42,067 nucleotides of DNA from Acetobacteraceae bacterium. GTDB lineage: Bacteria > Pseudomonadota > Alphaproteobacteria > Acetobacterales > Acetobacteraceae. The position numbers and the translations under genes are program-made. This document shows positions 25,947 to 33,990 of this stretch, piece by piece (position 1 is the stretch's first letter; the number at the start of each line of letters is the position of its first letter). The stretch lies in assembly GCA_947474705.1 (NCBI GenBank), contig CANJJS010000040.1, forward strand, positions 1 through 42,067, read 5' to 3'. The notes under the pieces were generated by a model that saw nothing but the letters and a program-made list of their open reading frames with translations, did no database searches and had not been told where the DNA came from.

Positions 25947-28040
25947 ATGCCCGCGCACGAAACGCAATTAAGACAAGCCTTCGCTTCGCACCAGCGAGGC
26001 CAACTCGCTGAGGCGGAGCGCTTGTACCGGAACGTCTTGCGGGAGCGGCCCGGCGATTTCGACGCCTTGCACCTCCTGGGCGTCCTCTTGTTACAGACCC
26101 ACCACCCTGGGCCCGGCATCGAATCAATCGAAAAAGCCATCGGCGTGAACGGGGCCTCCGCCATCGTCCATTTCAATCACGCGAATGGACTGCGGAGTTT
26201 GAATCGCCTCGCGGACGCGGTCGCGAGCTACGACAAGGCGATCGCATTGGAACCCGGTTACGCCGACGCTCATGGCAATCGCGGCAACGCCTTACTGGCG
26301 ATGAACCGCGCCGAAGCGGCGGTGGCGAGTTACGACAAGACGATCGCGTTACGGCCGGGCGATGCCACCGGTTACTTTAACCGTGGAAACGCGCTCACGA
26401 TGCTGAGGCGCGCGATGGACGCCATCGCGAGCTACGACAAAGCGATTGCGCTCCGGCCGGATTACGCCGACGCCCATGTCAATCGCGGCACCACGTTGGT
26501 GGAACTGTTGCGCCCCGCCGATGCGCTCGCGAGTTACGATCGGGCCATTGCCATCAACCCTGGCCACGCCGAGGCTTTCAACAGCCGCGGCGCCGCCCTG
26601 ACGGACCTGGGGCGCCTCGACGAGGCGGCCGCGAGCTATCGAAAAGCGATCGAATTGAACCCCGATCATCGGTCCGCCTTAAGCGGCGCCTGGGATGTCG
26701 CGCAAAAAATGTGCGACTGGCCGCGCGCCGCGGAGCTCGCCGCGACGGTTCGCGCGAACGTCGAGGAAAAGTCGTGGCACGCCGTGCCGTTCGCGATGCT
26801 GTGCGGTACCGGCGATGCGCGGCTGCATGCGCTGTGCGCCCAGCGTTACATGAAAGAGAAGATCCCCGTCCCGCCACAGCCCCTGTGGACCGGACCGGCG
26901 CGGGATCGCGGTAAAATACGAATCGCGTATCTGTCCGCCGATTTTCACGCGCACGCGACGGCGTTTCTGACCGCGGGCCTGTTCGAGTTCCATGACTCTG
27001 CGAAATTCGAGACCATCGGCCTTTCCTACGGCGCGCGAACACACGGCCCGATGCGCGAACGCCTGACACGGGCGTTCGATCGCTTCCACGATGTCCGGGC
27101 CATGGGCGACCTGGAGGTGGCCCGCTTTCTGCGGGCACAGGAGGTCGATATCGCCATCGATCTGAAAGGCCACACCCGCGACGCCCGGCCGGAGATCCTC
27201 GCCCACCGGCCCGCGCCGATCCAGGTGAGTTACCTGGGGTATCCGGGAACGATGGGCGCGGACTTCATCGACTATATCCTCGCCGACCCGGTCGTGCTGC
27301 CGTTCGACCAACAGCCCTGTTATACGGAAAAGATCGTTCACTTGCCGGAATGCTATCAGGTAAACGACGCCTCGCGAAAAATCGGCGAGCGCGCGCCATC
27401 GCGGCGGGAGGCCGGTCTGCCGGACCGGGGATTCGTGTTCTGCTGTTTCAACAATAACCTGAAAATCGCCGCGCCGGTCTTCGATGTGTGGATGCGGCTT
27501 CTGAGGGACGTCGAGGACAGCGTGCTGTGGCTGTTGTGCGACCATGCCTTGGCGGAACGCAATCTTCGCCGCGAGGCCGCCGCGCGGGGCGTGGACCCGG
27601 CCCGCCTGGTCTTCGCGAACTGGCTGCCGCCGGAAGACCACCTGGCGCGCCATCGGCTCGCGGATCTGTTTCTCGATACCTTACCTTACAATGCGCATAC
27701 GACGGCGAGCGACGCGTTATGGGCCGGCCTGCCGGTTCTGACCTGCCGTGGCGAAACATTCGCGGGGCGCGTGGCCGCCAGCCTGCTCGCGGCGATCGGT
27801 TTGCCGGAACTGGCGACGGACAACCTGACGGACTACGAGCGTCTTGCCACTCGACTCGCGACCGATGCCGTGCTGCTCGGCCGGCTGCGCGAAACGCTGG
27901 CGCGCAATCGAACGACCCATCCGTTGTTCGACACGGATCGCTTTCGGCGCCACATCGAAGCAGCCTACACGACGATGTGGACGCTCTCGCGGCAGGGCGA
28001 ACCTCCGCGAAGCTTTCGGGTCGAGGCCGCCGCTGCATAA
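25947..28040 (+). CDS. TPR-repeat protein O-GlcNAc-transferase-like glycosyltransferase (GT41, SPINDLY/OGT type)
   Basis: A 697-residue cytosolic protein. Residues about 5-265 are tandem 34-residue TPR units (for example ASYDKAIALEPGYADAHGNRG), five of them phased at exactly 102 bases in the DNA. From about residue 320 comes the GT41 catalytic region: KIRIAYLSADFHAHATAFL, then DLKGHTRDARPEILAHRPAPIQVSYLGYPGTMG, FVFCCFNNNLKIAP-like and LPYNAHTTASDALWAGLPVLT near the sugar-nucleotide site. Bacterial homologues glycosylate flagellin, adhesins or other proteins, or act on glycans; no partner is visible here. It has its own promoter, possibly leaderless. Confidence 0.9.
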   Translation: MPAHETQLRQAFASHQRGQLAEAERLYRNVLRERPGDFDALHLLGVLLLQTHHPGPGIESIEKAIGVNGASAIVHFNHANGLRSLNRLADAVASYDKAIALEPGYADAHGNRGNALLAMNRAEAAVASYDKTIALRPGDATGYFNRGNALTMLRRAMDAIASYDKAIALRPDYADAHVNRGTTLVELLRPADALASYDRAIAINPGHAEAFNSRGAALTDLGRLDEAAASYRKAIELNPDHRSALSGAWDVAQKMCDWPRAAELAATVRANVEEKSWHAVPFAMLCGTGDARLHALCAQRYMKEKIPVPPQPLWTGPARDRGKIRIAYLSADFHAHATAFLTAGLFEFHDSAKFETIGLSYGARTHGPMRERLTRAFDRFHDVRAMGDLEVARFLRAQEVDIAIDLKGHTRDARPEILAHRPAPIQVSYLGYPGTMGADFIDYILADPVVLPFDQQPCYTEKIVHLPECYQVNDASRKIGERAPSRREAGLPDRGFVFCCFNNNLKIAAPVFDVWMRLLRDVEDSVLWLLCDHALAERNLRREAAARGVDPARLVFANWLPPEDHLARHRLADLFLDTLPYNAHTTASDALWAGLPVLTCRGETFAGRVAASLLAAIGLPELATDNLTDYERLATRLATDAVLLGRLRETLARNRTTHPLFDTDRFRRHIEAAYTTMWTLSRQGEPPRSFRVEAAAA
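26223..26732 (+). repeat. 102-base tandem repeat inside the GT41 gene
   Basis: The unit marker GCGAGCTACGACAA, or a close variant, begins at 26223, 26325, 26427, 26529 and 26631, an exact 102-base period (34 codons, one TPR). The first three or four copies are very similar at the DNA level, so copy number could vary by slippage or recombination without breaking the frame. Confidence 0.9.
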
Positions 28041-28180
28041 AGCGGCATGCCAGCGTGCCAACGCCAATCCGCCGATGTGTGTCTTCGGCCGGTTCCCCGG
28101 GCGACCGCGACACCAATCCGCTTCCAGCCCCCGCCCCACCGGCCTATACCCCCCGCGTAAACCGCGTCGAGAAATCTCCT

Positions 28181-29572
28181 TTGGCCAAAGCCACCACCCG
28201 TTTCGTTTGCCAGGCCTGCGGCGCCGTCACCCCCAAATGGGCCGGCAAGTGCGAGACCTGCGAAGAATGGAACACCGTCGAACCCGAGACCATCGCCCCC
28301 CGCCCAGGGGCCGCGTCGAAAGGACCCGCGGGACAGAGCGTGACGTTCGTCGGACTCCTGGGCGACACCGCGCCTCCCGCGCGCGCCGTGACGGGCATCG
28401 ACGAACTCGACCGCGTCCTTGGCGGTGGCCTTGTTCCCGCCTCCGCCATCCTGGTCGGAGGCGACCCCGGCATCGGCAAATCCACGCTCCTTCTACAGGT
28501 CGCCGCCCGCCTCGCCAAAACCGGCAAGCGGGTCATGTATATCTCCGGCGAAGAAGCCATCGAGCAGGTGCGTCTCCGCGCCCGGCGTCTGGGTGTCGCC
28601 GATTCACCGATCGAGCTGGCCGCGTCGATCAATGTCCGCGACATCGTCGCCAGCCTTGAAAGGGCGAAAGACGCGGCGCTGGTTGTCATCGACTCCATCC
28701 AGACCATGTGGCTCGACGCGATCGACTCCGCGCCCGGCACGGTGTCGCAGGTCCGCGCCTGCTCGTTCGAGCTGATCCGCGCCGCCAAGGCCAATAATTT
28801 CGCGCTGGTGCTGGTGGGCCACGTCACCAAGGAAGGCGGCATCGCCGGTCCGCGCGTGCTGGAGCACATGGTCGACGCCGTGCTCTATTTCGAAGGCGAT
28901 CGCGGGCACCAATTTCGCATTCTCCGCGCGGTGAAAAATCGCTTCGGCGCCACCGACGAGATCGGCGTGTTCGAAATGACCGACGCGGGTCTGGCCGAGG
29001 TCGCGAACCCCTCCGCGTTGTTCCTGGCCGAACGGCGCGGCAATATCGCGGGAAGCGCGGTCTTCGCGGGGCTGGAGGGCACGCGTCCCGTGCTGCTGGA
29101 AATCCAGGCGCTGCTGGCGCCCAACCCCGGCGGCTCGCCTCGGCGTTCCGTGATCGGCTGGGATTCGAGCCGGTTGTCGATGCTGCTGGCGGTGCTGGAG
29201 ACCCGCGCGGGCGTGCGGCTGAACATGACCGATGTCTGGCTGAACGTCGCCGGCGGGCTCCGCGTCAACGAACCGGCGGCGGACATGGCTGTCGCCGCCG
29301 CGATCGCCTCCGCCGCCTTCGACAAACCCACCGCGCCCGGCACCGTCTATTTCGGCGAAATCGGCCTGTCCGGGGAGGTCCGCCAGGTCGCCCAGGCCGA
29401 GGCGCGGCTGAAGGAAGCCGCCAAGCTCGGTTTCGACACCGCCGCCCTGCCCCGCCGCGTCGCGCATGGCAACCGGCGGCTATCGGCGCCCGAGGGTTTG
29501 CGCCTGGAGGAAATCGGCCACATCGCCGACCTGGTGGCCCGCTTCGCACCTGAAAACACGAAGGCGGGCTGA
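28181..29572 (+). CDS. radA: DNA repair protein RadA (Sms)
   Basis: A 463-residue hexameric DnaB-like helicase and RecA paralogue that drives branch migration in recombination repair. The zinc finger has C10, C13, C24 and C27 (VCQACGAVTPKWAGKCETC). Walker A is GGDPGIGKST (93-102), the RadA-specific KNRFG motif lies in RAVKNRFGATDE, and the C-terminal Lon-like domain includes PGTVYFGEIGLSGEVRQV. The start is TTG at 28181: no ATG or GTG precedes the conserved AKATTRFVCQACG start within the frame. It leads a row with cvpA and purF (64 and 15 base gaps), a common alphaproteobacterial neighbourhood. Confidence 0.95.
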   Translation: MAKATTRFVCQACGAVTPKWAGKCETCEEWNTVEPETIAPRPGAASKGPAGQSVTFVGLLGDTAPPARAVTGIDELDRVLGGGLVPASAILVGGDPGIGKSTLLLQVAARLAKTGKRVMYISGEEAIEQVRLRARRLGVADSPIELAASINVRDIVASLERAKDAALVVIDSIQTMWLDAIDSAPGTVSQVRACSFELIRAAKANNFALVLVGHVTKEGGIAGPRVLEHMVDAVLYFEGDRGHQFRILRAVKNRFGATDEIGVFEMTDAGLAEVANPSALFLAERRGNIAGSAVFAGLEGTRPVLLEIQALLAPNPGGSPRRSVIGWDSSRLSMLLAVLETRAGVRLNMTDVWLNVAGGLRVNEPAADMAVAAAIASAAFDKPTAPGTVYFGEIGLSGEVRQVAQAEARLKEAAKLGFDTAALPRRVAHGNRRLSAPEGLRLEEIGHIADLVARFAPENTKAG

Positions 29573-29636
29573 CCGTGTCTTTTCACGCCGGACAAAACCC
29601 AGCAAAACGCCACCCGAGGCATGAAATGAGAGCAGC

Positions 29637-30215
29637 ATGACAGCGGTCGATCTCGTCGTACTGGGGGTTTTGGCCCTGTCCGGACTGATAGCCTATATGC
29701 GCGGCATCGTTCGCGAGGTCCTGAGCATCGCGGGCTGGGTTGGCGCGGGCGTGGTCGCCATCAACTTCCAGCCGATGGCGCGGCCCTTCGTGGCGCAATA
29801 CGCGCCGTCGCCCGAATGGGCCGATCCGGCCGCCTATATCCTGCTGTTCATCGTCTCTCTGATCGTGTTTTCGATTATTTCCAAGATGATCGGCAGCGCT
29901 GTGCGCTCCTCCGCGATCGGCGGGTTGGACAAGGGGTTGGGGTTGTTGTTCGGCCTCGCCCGCGGCGCGCTGGTGGCGATCGGTGTCTATATCGTCGGCG
30001 GGATGGCGATGCCGCCGGATCATTGGCCGGAGCCGGTCGCGAACGCGCGCACCTTGCCGTTCCTGTTCGAAGGGGCCAAGTGGGTGGCACAGAAGATCCC
30101 GGCGGAATACCGCCCCGTCGTGCCCATCCCGCCGGTGGCCCGCCAGGCCTCGGCCGAAAGCATCATGACCACCACGCCCGCCGGACGGGCGACCGACCTT
30201 CCCACGCGCCGGTGA
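29637..30215 (+). CDS. cvpA: CvpA family membrane protein
   Basis: A 192-residue inner-membrane protein with four predicted helices, at about residues 5-22, 27-45, 64-82 and 101-121. The CvpA pattern is VDLVVLGVLALSGLIAYMRGIVREVLSIAGWVGA, then ISKMIGSAVRSSAIGGLDKGLGLLFGLARGAL. The C-terminal 70 residues are cytosolic or periplasmic, proline-rich and variable. In enterobacteria cvpA precedes purF and is needed for colicin V production and envelope stress tolerance; the biochemical role is not established. Here too it lies immediately before purF (15 bases), so cotranscription is likely. Confidence 0.93.
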   Translation: MTAVDLVVLGVLALSGLIAYMRGIVREVLSIAGWVGAGVVAINFQPMARPFVAQYAPSPEWADPAAYILLFIVSLIVFSIISKMIGSAVRSSAIGGLDKGLGLLFGLARGALVAIGVYIVGGMAMPPDHWPEPVANARTLPFLFEGAKWVAQKIPAEYRPVVPIPPVARQASAESIMTTTPAGRATDLPTRR

Positions 30216-30230
30216 CAGGAACCCATTCGC

Positions 30231-31712
30231 ATGGCTGATCCAACCCAGGTGACCTTTCGGGAAGCGGATGAAGAGGACGGATTCCATGAGGAATGCGGCG
30301 TCTTCGGCGTTTGGCAGGTCCCCGACGCCGCCGCCGTCACCGCTCTGGGCCTCCACGCGTTGCAACACCGTGGCCAGGAATCCGCGGGGATCGTCTCCCA
30401 CGACGGCACCAAGTTCCATTCCCATCGCGGTCTGGGCTCCGTGGGCGACAATTTCGGCGACCAGAAGGTCATCGACCGCCTGCCCGGACGGATCGCCATC
30501 GGCCATAACCGCTACGCCACCACGGGCGACACGGTGCTTCGGAATGTCCAGCCGCTTTACGCCGACTTCGAGTTCGGGGGCTTCGCCGTCGCCCATAACG
30601 GCAATCTCACAAATGCCCATGTCCTGCGCCGCGCCTTGGTCCGCCGCGGCTGTCTGTTCCAGTCCACCACCGACTCGGAGGTCTTCATCCAGCTTATCGC
30701 CATCAGCCTTTATTCCACGGTCGTGGACCGATTGATCGACGCGCTGAAACAGGTGATCGGCGCCTATTCGCTGGTGGCTCTGTCCGAGCACGCGATGATG
30801 GGCATCCGCGACCCCATGGGCGTCCGCCCCCTCATTTTGGGCCGCATTGGCACCGAGGGCACCGGTGGCTGGGTTCTGGCCAGCGAGACCTGCGCGCTCG
30901 ACATCGTCGGCGCCGACTTCGTCCGCGATGTCGAACCGGGCGAGATCGTGGTCATCGACGACCAGGGCGTCCACTCCATTCGCCCCTTCGCCAAACTGCC
31001 CGAGCGTTTCTGCGTGTTCGAATACATCTACTTCGCCAGGCCCAGTTCGCTGATGGAGGGCACCTCCGTCTACGAAGCCCGCAAACGCATCGGCCGCGAA
31101 CTGGCGATCGAATCCGCCGTGGACGCGGATCTGGTCGTCCCCGTTCCCGATTCCGGCGTCCCCGCCGCCATGGGCTACGCGGTCGAAAGCGGCATTCCCT
31201 TCGAACTCGGCATCATCCGCAATCAATATATCGGCCGCACCTTCATCGAGCCGTCGGACCACATCCGCCATCTCGGCGTGAAACTGAAACATTCTCCCAA
31301 CCGGCCCATTCTGAAGGGCAAACGGGTCATCCTGGTCGACGATTCCATTGTCCGCGGCACCACCAGCAAGAAAATCGTCGAAATGGTCCGCGCCGCCGGG
31401 GCGACCGAGGTCCATATGCGCATCTCCTCGCCGCCCACGACGCATTCTTGCTTCTATGGGATCGACACGCCGGAACGCTCCCAACTCCTCGCGTCGAGCC
31501 ATACCGTGGCGCAAATGGCGGAGGTCATCGGCGTCGACAGTCTCGCATTCGTCTCGATCGACGGGCTTTACCGCGCTTTGGGCAAATCGGGGCGCGACGC
31601 GGAGCAACCGTTTTATTGCGACGCCTGTCTGACCGGCGATTATCCGATCGCGCTGCCGGATCAGGCCGACAACGCCGACCGGCAACTCAGTCTGCTCGCC
31701 GAAATCAAGTGA
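30231..31712 (+). CDS. purF: Amidophosphoribosyltransferase
   Basis: A 493-residue enzyme for the first committed step of purine synthesis: glutamine plus PRPP gives 5-phosphoribosylamine. A 21-residue propeptide ends at EE before the catalytic cysteine C22 (CGVFG), so it is the self-processed type. The Ntn glutaminase domain has ALQHRGQESAGI, GHNRYATTG and AHNGNLTN. The phosphoribosyltransferase domain has the PRPP loop VILVDDSIVRGTTSKK. Cysteines that may bind a [4Fe-4S] cluster, as in the Bacillus-type enzyme, appear in THSCFYG and FYCDACLTG. Its stop overlaps the next start (TGATG at 31710-31714). Confidence 0.97.
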   Translation: MADPTQVTFREADEEDGFHEECGVFGVWQVPDAAAVTALGLHALQHRGQESAGIVSHDGTKFHSHRGLGSVGDNFGDQKVIDRLPGRIAIGHNRYATTGDTVLRNVQPLYADFEFGGFAVAHNGNLTNAHVLRRALVRRGCLFQSTTDSEVFIQLIAISLYSTVVDRLIDALKQVIGAYSLVALSEHAMMGIRDPMGVRPLILGRIGTEGTGGWVLASETCALDIVGADFVRDVEPGEIVVIDDQGVHSIRPFAKLPERFCVFEYIYFARPSSLMEGTSVYEARKRIGRELAIESAVDADLVVPVPDSGVPAAMGYAVESGIPFELGIIRNQYIGRTFIEPSDHIRHLGVKLKHSPNRPILKGKRVILVDDSIVRGTTSKKIVEMVRAAGATEVHMRISSPPTTHSCFYGIDTPERSQLLASSHTVAQMAEVIGVDSLAFVSIDGLYRALGKSGRDAEQPFYCDACLTGDYPIALPDQADNADRQLSLLAEIK

Positions 31713-32419
31713 TGCCGAGGCCGCTTACGGGCCATGTCGCCCTGGTCACCGGCGCCAGCCGCGGCCTTGGCGCGGCCACCGCCGTCGAACTCGCCGGCCA
31801 TGGCGCCCACCTCGTGCTCGTCGCCAAAACCATGGGCGGGCTGGAGGAGACCGACGACGCCATTCGCGCCGCGGGTGGCACCGCGACCCTGCTGGCGCTG
31901 GATTTGCGCGAGCCGGACAAGCTCGAATCGATCGCGCCCAGTGTCTTCGCGCGGTTCGGACGGCTGGACATTCTGGTGCATTGCGCGGCCATTCTGGGGA
32001 AACTGACGCCCGTGGGACACGCCACCGCCGCCGACCGGACCGATGTCCTCGCCGTCAACACGCTCGCCGCCTGGCGCCTGATCCAAAGCTGCGAGCCGCC
32101 CCTGCGGCACGCCCCAGCCGGACGCGCCGTCTTCGCCACCGACGCCATGGCCGCCGCGCCCGATGCCTATTGGGGCGCCTATGCCGCCTCCAAGGCCGCG
32201 GCCCAAACGCTGGTGCTGACATGGGCGGCCGAGGTCGCGTCCACCAACCTGCGCGTCAACCTGTTCGATCCCGGCCCGATCCGCACCAAACTCCGCGCCG
32301 CCGCCTTTCCCGGCCAACCGCCGGACCGCGTGCCGCCTCCGGATGCCGCCGCGAAAGCCATGGCCGCGCTGTGCCTGCCCGCCGAAACCCGGCACGGCGT
32401 CCTGATCCGCCACGTGTAA
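31712..32419 (+). CDS. SDR-family protein downstream of purF, with a non-canonical active site
   Basis: A 235-residue SDR. The cofactor motif TGASRGLG (13-20) is intact, and Y157 and K161 (YAASK) are in place. The catalytic serine expected 13 residues before the tyrosine is an aspartate (D144 in FATDAMAAAPDAYWGAY), with threonine beside it, and the usual NNAG is HCAA. It may be a poor catalyst, use another residue or act as a binding protein. The coupling to purF by a one-base TGATG overlap suggests a conserved linkage, but no role in purine metabolism is known to me. The family is otherwise YciK-like in this region. Confidence 0.88.
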   Translation: MPRPLTGHVALVTGASRGLGAATAVELAGHGAHLVLVAKTMGGLEETDDAIRAAGGTATLLALDLREPDKLESIAPSVFARFGRLDILVHCAAILGKLTPVGHATAADRTDVLAVNTLAAWRLIQSCEPPLRHAPAGRAVFATDAMAAAPDAYWGAYAASKAAAQTLVLTWAAEVASTNLRVNLFDPGPIRTKLRAAAFPGQPPDRVPPPDAAAKAMAALCLPAETRHGVLIRHV

Positions 32420-32482
32420 CCCGTTTGGAATAATTGGCCCGCCCTCCCCGTCTATGGTCCAGGACCACAGGGGAGAGGACCA

Positions 32483-33448
32483 ATGTCGCTCACACGCCGT
32501 CATGCCTTGGGCGCCGCCGTCGTCGCGGCGATCGCGCCCACCATCGTCCGTCAGGGCCAGGCCGCGCAGCCGCCGGCCGCCAACCAGGCACCGGGCTTCT
32601 ACCGCTTCAAGATCGGCGACCTTCAGGTCACCGCCATCAACGACGGTGTCGCCTTCCGCCCGCTGGACGGATTCATCAAGAACGCGCCGGAAGCCGAGGT
32701 CCGCCAGGCCCTGGCCGCCGCGTTCCTGCCATCCGACAAAATGACCATTCCGTTCACGACCCTGGTCATCAACACCGGGTCCAAGCTGGTGCTGCTCGAC
32801 AGCGGCAACGGCGATCTGGGGGCGCCCACCACCGGCACCTGGATGGCCAACTTCAAGGCCGCCGGCTTCGATCCCGCCAATGTGGACACCGTCCTGATCA
32901 GCCACTTCCACGGCGATCACATCAACGGGCTGCGCCTGAAGGACGGCACAGCCGTGTTCCCGAAGGCCGAAATCCAGGTCCCCGCGCCGGAATGGGCCTT
33001 CTGGATGGACGACGCGAAGATGTCCGCGGCGCCCGATGGCATGAAACCCGCCTTCCAGAACGTCCGCCGCGTCTTCGGCCCGATCGCCAAAGACGTGAAG
33101 CAGTTCGAATGGGGCAAGGAACCGGTCACCGGTATCACCACGATCTCCGCCCCCGGCCACACGCCGGGACACACCGCCTTCGCCATCGCCTCTGGCAACG
33201 GCAAGCTGATGGCGATGTCCGACACCACCAACAACCCCGCTTTGTTCGCCCGCCACCCCGACTGGGCCGCGGTCTTCGACATGGACGGCGCGCAGGCCGC
33301 GCAGACCCGGCGGAAAATGCTGGACATGGCGGCGGCGGACAAAATGCAAGTGTCCTTCTACCACGCCGCCTTCCCCGCCACCGGCTTCATCGCCAAAGAC
33401 GGCGCCGCCTTCCAAATGATCCCCGCCTCCTGGGCGCCCACCATCTGA
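32483..33448 (+). CDS. Exported metallo-beta-lactamase-fold hydrolase
   Basis: A 321-residue MBL-fold enzyme. The N-terminus MSLTRRHALGAAVVAAIAPTIV carries twin arginines and a hydrophobic stretch with an AQA-like cut site near 27, so Tat export is likely. The zinc motif HFHGDH places H141, H143, D145 and H146, and the next ligands appear in SAPGHTPGHTAF and DTTNNPALF. This resembles the quorum-quenching lactonase and arylsulfatase-like branch of periplasmic MBL proteins, but the substrate is unknown. A GGGGAG ribosome site precedes ATG 32483, and the palindrome TGGTCCAGGACCA (32455-32467) lies just upstream as a possible operator. It follows the SDR gene by 63 bases. Confidence 0.9.
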   Translation: MSLTRRHALGAAVVAAIAPTIVRQGQAAQPPAANQAPGFYRFKIGDLQVTAINDGVAFRPLDGFIKNAPEAEVRQALAAAFLPSDKMTIPFTTLVINTGSKLVLLDSGNGDLGAPTTGTWMANFKAAGFDPANVDTVLISHFHGDHINGLRLKDGTAVFPKAEIQVPAPEWAFWMDDAKMSAAPDGMKPAFQNVRRVFGPIAKDVKQFEWGKEPVTGITTISAPGHTPGHTAFAIASGNGKLMAMSDTTNNPALFARHPDWAAVFDMDGAQAAQTRRKMLDMAAADKMQVSFYHAAFPATGFIAKDGAAFQMIPASWAPTI

Positions 33449-33509
33449 ACGCAATCCATCGCCGGCGGCCCACCGCCGCCGGCAAAGCGGGCTTTTGAAA
33501 GACCGATAT

Positions 33510-33845
33510 ATGACCGATATGGACATAAACATGGGCCATTCGCCCACCTCCCCGGCATATTCTCCGCCCTCGGGCAACGAAACCCTCCCGGAACGGCGCC
33601 TCGCCTTCAACGATTGGGACACCCTGACCCGCGTGCTGACCAGCAAACGGATGGAACTCCTGCGCCACGTCCGGCGCAACGAAACCGCGAGCATCCGTGC
33701 CCTCGCGAAAGCCCTGAGACGCGACTACAGCAATGTCCACGCCGATGTTCACGCCCTGGCCGCCGCCGGGCTTTTGATCGCGAACAAGAACGGACTGCGC
33801 GCGGATTACGATACGATCGACATGCGCATCGCGATCGCGCCATAA
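33510..33845 (+). CDS. Winged-helix DNA-binding protein, orphan antitoxin-like
   Basis: A 111-residue protein with a MarR/HVO_A0114-type winged helix at about residues 30-105: LTRVLTSKRMELLRHVRRNETASIRALAKALRRDYSNVHADVHALAAAGLL, a classic helix-turn-helix followed by a wing (NKNGLRADYD). Such proteins commonly pair with a small toxin gene and repress their own operon. Only 61 bases separate it from the upstream gene and 145 from the downstream one, and no toxin-sized frame is seen, so it is an orphan or a simple regulator. ATG 33510 is chosen over TTG 33495. Its extended N-terminus (HSPTSPAYSPPSG) looks disordered. Confidence 0.72.
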   Translation: MTDMDINMGHSPTSPAYSPPSGNETLPERRLAFNDWDTLTRVLTSKRMELLRHVRRNETASIRALAKALRRDYSNVHADVHALAAAGLLIANKNGLRADYDTIDMRIAIAP

Positions 33846-33990
33846 CGGACGCGCCCAGAACCGGCAGCCGCGGCACCGGCGCGACGTCATCTCAGTCCCC
33901 GGGCGCCACCCCGTCCCAACGAAGGGGCGCAGGGACTTGATCCCGCTCCCGCCTCCGGCCTAAGCCACCGTCGCAACCCGGAGACCGAGT

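Noticed and set aside
26223-26732. CRISPR-like array
   Set aside because: The regular 102-base period is due to TPR codons inside a gene; there are no unrelated spacers.
29583-31685. A 700-codon open frame antisense to cvpA and purF
   Set aside because: It mirrors two certain genes and has low-complexity composition typical of an antisense shadow.
31661-33694. Long glycine-rich open frame on the minus strand
   Set aside because: It is antisense to the SDR and MBL genes, both of which have clear motifs; composition only.
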